A stretch of 64,000 nucleotides of DNA from Mimachlamys varia (Eukaryota; Mollusca; Bivalvia; Pectinida; Pectinidae). A program made the position numbers and the translations under genes. Each line of letters begins with the position of its first letter. Position 1 is the first letter of the stretch. The notes below the pieces were generated by a model that was given only the letters and a program-made list of their open reading frames with translations, was not told the origin of the DNA and ran no database searches. The DNA lies in contig OX392542.1 of the NCBI GenBank assembly GCA_947623455.1, positions 8,935,625-8,999,624 of the forward strand. Direction: 5' to 3'. Positions 37,301-49,300 of this stretch are shown here, in pieces.

Positions 37301-40300
37301 GACACCATAGTCAAGTGGCTACAGTCTATAGCTACATATGCCGTCGACACGGATGAGAGCAGGAGAGGAACACCGCCGGTGCTGATAATAGGTTCCCATC
37401 TGGATCTCGTGAAGAAAACGGTAAGTTTGGATATATTCTCCCCTACAATCGTTTTCTGAATTAGTGAACTTATCCTACTGGGTACTTTGTTAACGGAATT
37501 TTAACATTATGTTATTATGATGTTTTTTTAATTATATCTTATTAGATTGTAAAAATAGAGGTTTTAACTATTTTATAGCGAAACAGTCTTCCTCTTAGTG
37601 TTATTATAGTTAATGATGTGATGTTTGCCAAGGGAAAAACTCAAATCCCTAAATTAGCACAATATTTTGACTTAGTTCCAAGATTGGTCATGCATTACAT
37701 ATGCGTAAGTTCTGAACTTTTGAAATAAGGGACACAACATACTCTTCTAAATCAGATACATTGTTCTTAACTTGATCTCTACTTAAGCTATGACCAACAT
37801 GGACAACTTACTATTAATTTATACGATAAACGTGACAATTTCAATTTTCCTGTCGTGACCTTTCCATTTTGTGATAGTAACATGCCTGCTTCAGCACGGC
37901 TACATATAACAAAAACTGCAAGTGAGCGGAACCAGAACTTAATTTTTGGTACTAATAATTAATTTCCAGCGCCAAAGTTTAGTTGCCAGGAACAAAGTTA
38001 GCTATTATGTTCTGAATATAGAATTGTGTTCCTGAAGATTATGCAAGCCCTAATAATGTATTTGTTTTTAATCTAGGTAGTGCTCCGCTTATTTAGAATG
38101 CATATCGTAATTTTAACACCGCAACGAGGCTAGGGGGTATACTGGAATCAGGTTGTCCGTCCTTCCGTCTGTCGACACAACGATATACCGGCTGATCATC
38201 CCAATCTATATCACGTTAAAAGAAATGGTTTCCATTGTAACCAGGTCAAAAATCCCGAATATTTGTTGAACACTAATTTTACAGCAAAATACTATCGAAA
38301 CCTATTAACTGATTTCAATGAAACTTCACAGGAATGTAGGAGACAACGTGTAGATTTGCATGCAGATATTTAGGTTGCCGTGGAACCAGGTCATATAAAC
38401 AGGTTTTTGTTTGCAACTTCTCCTAACTTGTGAACCAAATTCATTGAAGTTTCACATGAATGTTAGGGACCATGTGTAGATACATGTATACATGCGGATT
38501 GTTTTATGCAGACTTTTGGTTGCCATGGTAACCTAAAATATATCTAACCTGTGAACAGGATTCAGTAGAATTACACAGGGATGTTAGGGATGATGTGTAT
38601 AGATGTATCTGCAAATAAAAATGTGTTCATCATCAGCTTTGCCTTATAAAATGTTCTTGCCAAATGCGGGGGTATTAGTTACAGCTATCGGCTTACAGTT
38701 CTAGTTAATGTTTTGTAGATTTAGCTGAGAGATTAAGTAAATTAGATTGGGTTTTTTTGTGCTCAGATATAGGCTGTTAAATATCATGATATTTACATTT
38801 ATCATTTTCATTTTGATATTTGTTACTTTATTTTAAAAGAAAGTTGAACACTGAACACACTTAATCACATGGAACCACATACATACACCCTGTAACGGGA
38901 TGAGCGTTTGTCTATCTATGTATGTGATAAACCACTGACGATTGTCTTACAGTACACACATATTTATTTACAATGACATAAAAGGACTAAGTAATACACA
39001 TGGTACCAGATTTGCACACCCTTTCATACCTTTGACTTTACATAACATAATACATGGAACAAATGAATTACATATGGGCTGTCATCCAATATAGTTGTAC
39101 TTCATTTGTGAACATATCACACAGTCAATAATCAACATTGTATAAGTGGGCAGTCTTCCACAACCAATGCATACAACAAGTCCATGTTCCTTATCCGGCA
39201 TCATCACTGTCACACTTCACTGCTGGGCAGAGTTCCACTTTCAGGGTACAGTCTTCCTTCGGATTCAACATCAGGTGCTCCACCATCCCTTGTCATGGAC
39301 AACGTTAGCCTTTCACATCCCTGAGGGTAACCTCGGTAGACTTGGGCCAATAGTTTTATCAGCGCTATTCCTCAACCCATGCACAGTCTAAGGCCTAGTC
39401 AAGATCAGACATCATGGTTTCGCCAACACCACACCGGACTCAACAATATTGGGAATTAACTACAATATAATTAATACGACCTAATCAATAACCATTCTCT
39501 ATATATTCCCTAATACAATGTAAGTTATATACAATAAAATAATATCCCAGGTAATAATAGTGGAAACTGTTGCACAACAAACATTTTCCCTTGCGCGCAA
39601 TACAATAAGCCTCAATGAATGTAAATACATGCGTCACGTGACCCTATATAACGCCGTGTATCAGTTGATACTATATTCATTAGTTTAATCCATGTATTCT
39701 ATTTACAGTACACTGTATTGTTATCATATGACTTGATATACTCTATTACAACATGAGTTTATAGCCGTAACCTCACAAACTGTCTATACAATAACAATCG
39801 CGCACCTGTAAACACCTGTACACACCTGTACTATAGCGACTCTATAAATAGACTTGTTTACAAACTTGCGTACGGCTGTTTATCTCACAGCAAATCGTAT
39901 AAAACAACACATCAATTACAAAATAGCAATATAAGATCTCAACGGATATGGCACTCACCGAAAGCTGTGGTTTTCGTTGTGTAATATCCCGTATTTAAGA
40001 GTTTTCACAGGTGACGTAACAATGCACCTTGTTATTGTCCCGTGTTCAATGTCGTTCACCTCGTTTTCAAACACACATCCGGAACGCGCACTTGTGCCGC
40101 CGGCGCGAAATACAAAATATATTTTATGTACACCTGATATGTGACACACGCCCCCGGTAAAAAAATGAAATTCGGGAGAACTTTCATTTACACAAACACA
40201 TATCACTGTCTGTCACTGAATTTCGATCCAACAGTCTTTATGAACGACTCAGATAATCAGCCCCGACATTGTCCTTTCCACGAATAGATTTTATCCGAAA

Positions 40301-43300
40301 GCGGTACGGCTGCATTATCAATGCCCACCTCATCAATCTCGCGTTCGTCCCTTTCAGCTTGTTCAGATACAACAGTGGTTGATGGTCAGTCTCTAGAACA
40401 AACTGTCGTCCATAGAGATATCTTTGGAATTTCGTAATTCCCCAGATAACGGCCAAACACTCTTTTTCGATAACTGCGTACGATTTTTCAGCTCCTTTCA
40501 ACTTTCTACTCGCGTAAGCGACTGGAAGTAGCACATCTTCCTCCTCCTGTCATAGTACTGCACCGAGTCCGTCGTTAGACGCGTCAGTACGGAGAGTAAA
40601 TTCCGCCTCCAGATCGGCAAGTTTGAGAATAGGACTGGTAGAAAGCATTTTCTTGAGTGCGCAGAATGCTGATTCTTGTGGTTCCTTCCAAAGAACTTTG
40701 TTTGGTTGACCCTTCTTTGTGAGATCCGTCAATGGTACGGAAATGGCTGCGAAACTCGGAATGAACTTCCGATAAAACCCTGACAACCCTATGAAGGATC
40801 GAACCTGTGTCTTGGTAACCGGTCGCGGTGCCTCGAGTATTGCTTTCACTTTATCTGGATTGGGTAGAAGTCTTTGATCACCAACCATGTGCCCCAAACA
40901 TTCCAGACTCTTGAATCCTACTGCACACTTTGACGGTTTAGCCGTCAGCCTGGCTTTCCTAATCCTTCCAAACAGTTCACGAAGAACTTCCATGTGCTGT
41001 TCCCAAGTTGGCGTGTAAATGAGCATGTCGTCGATAAAACTCTCAATGTTTGACATCCAATACAACAGTTTGCGCATCAGTTTACAAAAGGTGGCTGGCG
41101 CATTTACTAAGCCAAACGGCATCACAGTAAACTGAAATAGCCCGACTGGTGTTGTAAACGCTGTTTTAGACTTTGCTGTTTCCGCCATGGGCACCTGCCA
41201 ATATCCTTTGCTCAGATCGAATCGCGAAAAATAGTGATGTCCAGATAGTCTAGAGAAGATATCGTCGGCGTTCGGCATTGGCTCGGCGTCAAACACGGTT
41301 ACTCTGTTGATCTGCCGATAGTCTATGCAAAATCGGTTACTTCCATCCTTTTTCCTGACTATGACAACCGGTGCAGCGTACAGAGACTCAGATGGTTCGA
41401 TTACTCCCATCTTCAGCATTTTGTCCATTTCCTCCCGAATTGTCGCTTTCATTTGGTACGGTAGGTCGCGACTCGTAACTCTCACGGGGTCATTCGTCGT
41501 TACCTTGATGTCATGTTCCACTAAGTTGGTTCTCCCAGGAACATCAGTTAGTACATCAGCGAATGTTCTCAGTAAATCGTTCACTTGCTGTCTCTTGCTG
41601 CTGTCTAATGAATCCGACACTTCCACATTAGCAACCGACTCTGTTCTAATTGAACTTGGAACTGTCTCAAGCGTTTCGGTAGAGAAATCCTCATCGTCCA
41701 TTTCCCCACGTTCCTCGACGATTGCAGCACTCACTATGGACAGAACTCCCGGTTCAACATCAGTTGTTGTAGTCGCTGTGTCCTTGCGTTCCACATATAG
41801 ACGCAGAAGATTCGCGTGTAAGGTTTTCACTTTTCCTTTCACGTTGACACGATAATCCATCGAACCTCTCCTCTCAACAATCTCATACGGTCCCATCCAC
41901 TGCATCTGTAGCTTGTTGCGTTTTGTCGGTAGAAGTACAAGCACCTTCTGTCCTGGCTCCATAATTCTCTCCTTTGCCTTCTTGTCGTAATACTTCTTCT
42001 GGCGAGACCGTGCCGAATTGAGTTGTTCATGTGCGAGTTTGCAGGTTTCCTCGAGCCGTTCTTTGAGATCTACAACGTACTGGTAGGTAGTTTTTGTCTC
42101 GGCGTCAGGAACTTCCTTGGTCCACAACTCCCGCAATATCATCATAGGCCCGCGTACGGTTCTCCCAAACAACAATTCGAAGGGCGAGAATCCTAAGCTC
42201 TCCTGTGGAACCTCACGGTATGAGAACAGTAAAGCGTTTAAGTACTTGTCCCAATCCTTTGGTCGTTCGGCACACATTCGTTTAAGCATTTGCTTTAACG
42301 TTCCATTAAACCGTTCAACTAGACCGTTGCATATGGGGTGATACGGTGTCGTGGTTAGTTGGCGAATCGACAACAGACGACTTACAGCCCTCATCACATC
42401 TGATGTGAATTGACTTCCCTGATCCGTTAACACCTCCCGCGGCACGCCCAATCTACTATACACATCAACCAGAGCTTCCGCAACACGTTCTGTCTCTATT
42501 CCTTTTAGCGCGACTGCCTCTGGATAACGAGTTGCGTAATCTACAATTGTCAATATATACCGATTTCCTCGGTCGGTCACTGGTTGTAAAGGACCAACAA
42601 GATCTATGCCCACACGCTGAAACGGGGTGTTAATCAGAGGCATAGTACCAAGAGGTACTTTGGATACACGTCCTTTTGGATACGTCCTCTGACATACATT
42701 GCACGATCGGCAAAACCGAGTGATGTCACTGCTTACTCCAGGCCAGTAAAACTCCATCATAACACGATCAGTCGTTCGCTTGGCGCCAAGATGTCCGGAC
42801 ATCATGGAATCATGTGCGAGCCGTAGAACAATATCCCGATACTTTGTTGGTACAACGAGCTGCTTAAAGGTCCGTCCATTAGCAACTGCAGGACTCAGAT
42901 ACTCTCGGTAGATTAATCCATGCTGCTTGAAAAAATTGGATTTCCCACCATCCCGTCTTTCCTTGACCTCCTCTCGCATAGCCATATCTCTAATTGCACT
43001 TATACTCGGGTCTTCCTCTTGAGCTTGTCTGATGTCAGCCGGTTGCACATCCACCAGTGCCTTGGGTACTTTAAGAGGACGGTACGGCTTTTCTTCACTT
43101 CGAGCTTGCGATCTTGTTTTGACTGCAGCTACAAACTCCTTTCCATAATCCCAACTAGAATCTGGATCATCTGGTGCTCTTATCCCTTCAATGTTTCCTA
43201 AAATCAGTTCATAGATCGGGTTCTCCATACACCAAGCGTCTACTGAGCCAACATAGTAGGGCGTGTCTACCAATACCTTGGCCATCGGTACTTGGAGATT

Positions 43301-46300
43301 ACTCCCATCAGCAAGTGTACATGTCCGTGTACAACCCGTCAACTGATCCTTTGTTGCCAAACTCCGCTTAAGCACCACACCACTACATCCAGTGTCTCTT
43401 AACACAGTCACTAGTTGGTTACCAACCAAACCTTCCACCACTGGCATTCTAACCTGTGCTATGCCTGTCCTATGTGTTTCGTCTATTACCTCTGTGTCTA
43501 CCTCACGTACTCCCGTTAACGGTTCGTTGTGTTTCGTCACTTCCAGCTTCCTATTCCTCCTAGCCTTGTGTCGATCTTGCGCTGTCTCGGTCACCGTAGA
43601 AACACGATTTCCACCCGACTTCTTAGGACAGTTATACGAAATATGATCGTAGCTCCCGCAGGTAAAACATTGTCTAGATTTCCTCTTGTCCTTGTCTCTA
43701 ACCTCGGCGTTAGTTGTCGACGATGACTTAGACGTTTCGGATTGCTCTCGCTTTTGTCCGTGTGAAAAGTTTTTTTCCCGTGTTCTTGTGCTTCACGAGA
43801 CTAGTTCTGTTGCCCCTCGCTTCGGCATACTGGTCCGCTAACTTTGTCATATCATCTAATGATTTAGGATTACGTTCTTTCAGCCACAATATAAGTTCTG
43901 GAACAAATGCTTGAAGAAACTGGTCTCGCACAATTAAGTCTTTGAGTGCCTCGTATGTCTTAACAGTACTCGCCATTTCTCGCCATCGTTCCATATAACT
44001 GTCGAGCCGCACCCCGTATTGTGAGAACGTTTCTCCCGATTCTGGCCTACAAGTATGGAATTTAGTCCTATAACCTTCTTCAGTCATTTCGAATCGTGTT
44101 AACAACGCTTTCTTGAGTATGTCAAAGTCAAACGCTTGATCCAACGGTAATCTTGTATACACATCAAGTGCTCGCCCCTTTAGCAACGCGCCTAAGTTGG
44201 TAGCCCAACTACTCCTTTCCCAATTTTGGGTAGACGCATACTGCTCAAAACGTCTAATGTACGAGTCAATATTGTCCTTATCCTGCTCGAAAGGAGGAAG
44301 TTTCGGTCCACGCGTTGATGATTTCATACCACTATCAAGCTGTGAAACATTAGGCTTTTGTTCTACCTGTAAAAGTTCAAGTTTCCGATTATGTTCACGA
44401 ACAGCACGCTCTTCTCGTTCCTTCTCCAACTCAAGTTGTAATTTCATTTCACGCTCTTGACTCTCGCGTTTTTCCTTAATAAGTTCGAGCTCTTGAAGTC
44501 GATCAGCCTCGGCACGTTTCTCCTCGCGTTCACGTTCACGTTCCTCGCGTTCTCGTTCCCGCTCATCGCGTTCACGCGCCTGTTCATCACGTACGAACTT
44601 GGTAAGTGCCTCACCCTCAAGTTTCATGTCTGTTCCTAATGCAATTAACTCTTTTACAGAAGACATAATGATTCTAATAGCTACTACAATAACCAGTTAT
44701 ACCAAATGACATAGATACCTATTAACAAGCCTTATAACCTAATGCTGGACAAACGTCAAAGATTATCAACATCAAATAAACAATACAGCCATCCCACCGC
44801 TGCCACCAAAAATTGTAACGGGATGAGCGTTTGTCTATCTATGTATGTGATAAACCACTGACGATTGTCTTACAGTACACACATATTTATTTACAATGAC
44901 ATAAAAGGACTAAGTAATACACATGGTACCAGATTTGCACACCCTTTCATACCTTTGACATTACATAACATAATACATGGAACAAATGAATTACATATGG
45001 GCTGTCATCCAATATAGTTGTACTTCATTTGTGAACATATCACACAGTCAATAATCAACATTGTATAAGTGGGCAGTCTTCCACAAACAATGCATACAAC
45101 AAGTCCATGTTCCTTATCCGGCATCATCACTGTCACACTTTACTGCTGGGCAGAGTTCCACTTTCAGGGTACAGTCTTCCTTCGGATTCAACATCAGGTG
45201 CTCCACCATCCCTTATCATGGACAACGTTGGCCTTTCACATCCCTGAGGGTAACCTCGGTAGACTTGGGCCAATAGCTTTATCAGCGCTATTCCTCAACC
45301 CATGCACAGTCTAAGGCCTAGTCAAGATCAGACATCATGGTTTCGCCAACACCACACCGGACTCAACAATATTGGGAATTAACTACAATATAATTAATAC
45401 GACCTAATCAATAACCATTCTCTATATATTCCCTAATACAATGTAAGTTATATACAATAAAATAATATCCCAGGTAATAATAGTGGAAACTGTTGCACAA
45501 CAAACATTTTCCCTTGCGCGCAATACAATAAGCCTCAATGAATGTAAATACATGCGTCACGTGACCCTATATAACGCCGTGTATCAGTTTATACTATATT
45601 CATTAGTTTAATCCATGTATTCTATTTACAGTACACTGTATTGTTATCATATGACTTGATATACTCTATTACAACATGAGTTTATAGCCGTAACCTCACA
45701 AACTGTCTATACAATAACAATCGCGCACCTGTAAACACCTGTACACACCTGTACTATAGCGACTCTATAAATAGACTTGTTTACAAACTTGCGTACGGCT
45801 GTTTATCTCACAGCAAATCGTATAAAACAACACATCAATTACAAAATAGCAATATAAGATCTCAACGGATATGGCACTCACCGAAAGCTGTGGTTTTCGT
45901 TGTGTAATATCCCGTATTTAAGAGTTTTCACAGGTGACGTAACAATGCACCTTGTTATTGTCCCGTGTTCAATGTCGTTCACCTCGTTTTCAAACACACA
46001 TCCGGAACGCGCACTTGTGCCGCCGGCGCGAAATACAAAATATATTTTATGTACACCTGATATGTGACACACCCACACACTTCATCACACATCACCCCCC
46101 CCCCCCCCCGCCCAACCCCACCCCACCCCACACACTCCACAACGCTTACCGTCACTCCAACCCCATACACACCACCGCTTACCGTCACCCCCCCCCCCTA
46201 CACACACACATCGTTTACAGTCACCCCACCCCCACACACCACAATGTTTACAGTCACCCCCACCCCCACAAACCACAACGCTAACAGTCACCCAAACCCC

Positions 46301-49300
46301 CACACACCATAATGTTTACAGTCACCCCCACCCCCAAACACCAAAATGTTTACCATCACCCCACCCCCACACACCACAACGCTTACAGTCACCCCCACCC
46401 CCACACACCACAACACTTACAGTCACCCCCACCCCCACACACCACAACGCTTACCATCACCCCCACCCCCACACACCACAACGCTTACCATCACCCCCCT
46501 CGACACCCACACACATACACTCGCGCACAAAATAGACATGATACGTATTTACACAGCCGCTCTCTCTGGGTCTCACATACGCATCCACCCACCTATATAT
46601 ATATATATCACGTGGACATTCCTTGTTTGTATATTGAACTTATTACATGTAACCTTTACATATTATTTAAATTTTGATCATCATTGCACTATTTTCAATT
46701 TCCTCTTTTAATCATTTTTTGTTTTTTGTTATTTTTTTTTTACTTGTTCAAATACATTGCCATGCTTTTTAACAATCTTATATCTGTATATCTGTGTAGA
46801 AGTAATTTTCTCTCCAGGTACTTCTTAAATAAATGCACAATGGAACAATTTTCAACCCTTCTATTTGAAATGTGGTAATGTTTGTATATCGTAAAACCAA
46901 TCAAAGACATCGGAATGTTTAATTCTTTGTACTTAATATCAACAATCTTGTATCCTACCACAATGTTATGCATATTTCTTAAATGAATGTTAACATGATA
47001 TTTCAGTAAAAATAAATCGATTTAGTTCCACAATGGATCTACGCATTGGCATTCAATAAAATAGTGCGTATAATCATCCTTTACTTTACATATACAACAT
47101 TTATCATTATCAATAATATTCCATCTTTTAAGTAGGACTCCATTTGGAAGAATATTATGGAATAATTTCCATTTGAACATTTTTTCCTCGTTCTCAATTA
47201 TAATACTATTATTGAATTCAAATAATCCACAATAAATCAAACCACTACTTTCTAATTCAAGCAGACTTTCCCATAGCTCTCTGCAGTAAGACATCGATTT
47301 CTTCGCACTAATGCCGAGTAAAGAAACTTATTGTTTACATTATCAATTTTAAATCCTACTCCTTTATCAAACACTAATATATCCGTGCAAGTGTGTACAT
47401 TTGCCCATGCATTATCTCCCTTGATCTTGTCTTTCCATTCTTTTGGTTTTGCTTTCTTTACCTGACTTATCTGACTTATCCAGTCTCTCTTTTCTTTCAA
47501 CTGTTGGTAAATTTTAATTTCATCTAAACCACCATCATTATCAACTATATCGTTGACAAAGATTAACCCAGATTCAATCCAGTTCTTGAAAATTAAAGAA
47601 CTGCCATTAATTTTGATATATTTATTTCCCCATTAAATTAGATTGTGCTTTAGAAACTAAAGCCGAGAAATAGGCCAGTGAATCGATCTTTTTCGATTTC
47701 TTAATCTCCGAGTTGTGTTTATTTTTGCTGAGCATCAAATGGTCGTTATGTCGTGTTAAATGTATAATTTACTTCAATATACCGTTTTGTTTTTGCAGGA
47801 GAATGAAATACGAGAAAAGCTTAAACTTGTCCGTGACAAAGTAAAGTCTGTCCCAGGTATAAAGGAAATATGGGACACACACGTCAAGGAATTCTTTGCG
47901 ATTGGCAACCTCAACGACAGCAGCAAAAATGCAGATGTCTTCCAGGAGATATGGAAAGTCATCAGGGAGGTGGCCCCCCTCCAATCTCAGTGGAAGAAAA
48001 ACATCCCGGGGAAATGGATTGCCCTCGAATTCGAATTGCTTCAAAAGAAAGAGTCAGGCGTTAAAGTCATGGCCATTGAGGATTTGATGGAGTTAAACAA
48101 AAACCTGGCACTTCCATTGGAAGACATCGAACACGTGAAGCTATTTCTAAGGTATATGCAGTTTTGACGAATGTTCCTTATTATTTCACACGACATATAT
48201 TTATCTGTTTTTAAACGATTTAAGTCTAACTGTTATTGTTGAAATCAAACAGCAAAGTTTGTAAGAGCGTATGTTAGGATATGTGTGCGTCGTTTGATAT
48301 TTTTGACATTTCCATGATATGGTAATGGATTACCTTTCCATAAATTGAGGTACGAAGAAAATTACATTTTACAGCCCGAGAGTATACGAAGTCCGATGAT
48401 TACCAACATGATATATGTATTCATATATTCCACAATGGAAACAAGGTACAAATATGTTTCCTTAAATTTCGTTTACTTTTTTCCCATTATGATTAATTCC
48501 CACTTAACATTTATTTTTTGTTAACTGATCCCGTTCGTTTTTCTTTGCCTCAATGCTTCAAATGTTGTTTTCAAAGGTACCTCCACATGACTGGGTTCAT
48601 GCTTTGTTTTGATCTGGAAAGCGAAAGTCCAATCATTGTCTTGAATGCTCAATGGGTGATTGATGCCTTCAAATGTCTTATCACTGCGTTCAAGTTTGTT
48701 ACCGGGCTTTCGATTTCTGAGAAGACACTTTGGGAAGAATTTGAGAAGACAGGACGGCTTCCATTTGAAGTTATGAAAATGCTCTGGGAAAAACATCCCG
48801 AGGACAACTTCCTTGGTCATTTACATGTGCTTGTGGCAGTTATGGAACGACTTGGGCTGTTGGTGAAACCGCTGCCCAAGGACAAGGATGACGAGGTGGA
48901 TTCCTATGTTGTCCCAAGCATGTTGAAGAGGGCAGGGAATCCTGAAATAGATGCAATGCGACACATTTTGAACAAATCTGCAGCAGCTAAATCTTGCACA
49001 CTTTGCATCCAATTTCAAAAACGGTTTATTCCACAGGCCATTTGGGACAAATTCATCGCAGCCTGTATCCACAGATTCCAGCCGTTTACCGTTCCTGACT
49101 TGAAAGGTTTCCGTCATTGTTACAGAGGTTCCGTTGCTCTAGCCATCGACCAATTCTGGAATCTAATGATCCACTGCAGAGAAAATGTGATGAAACTTAC
49201 TCTTTTCAAGATGATGAACAAAAGTCAAATGGTCCCAGGAACCGGATATAGCATCCGGCTCGTGTTAGAAGACGTCTTGGAACAAACACTGGTCATGAAC

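Larger units (their letters stand above)
38891..46069 (-). mobile_element. Gmr1-like LTR retrotransposon, nearly intact, 7,179 bp
   Basis: Two 1,256 bp LTRs (38891-40146 and 44814-46069) begin TGTAAC and end GACA on the + strand. They are flanked by the 5 bp duplication CACCC (38886-38890, 46070-46074). They differ at about seven sites by eye, about 0.6%, so the insertion is recent. Transcription would run leftward: primer site, gag, zinc knuckle, protease, integrase, RT, RNase H. Integrase lies before RT although the RT is of Ty3/gypsy type, the order known from Gmr1 elements. It sits antisense in intron 11 of the ROCO gene. Defects are a frame change after gag and one in-frame TGA in RNase H. 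Confidence 0.92.

Noticed and set aside
39146..40206. Open frames inside the LTRs, also at 45061-46078 and 29173-30140
   Set aside because: They repeat in each LTR copy, are short and cross no known domain.
46064..46711. Pro/Thr/His-rich open frames on both strands
   Set aside because: They are products of the C/A-rich minisatellite, with no start context or domain.
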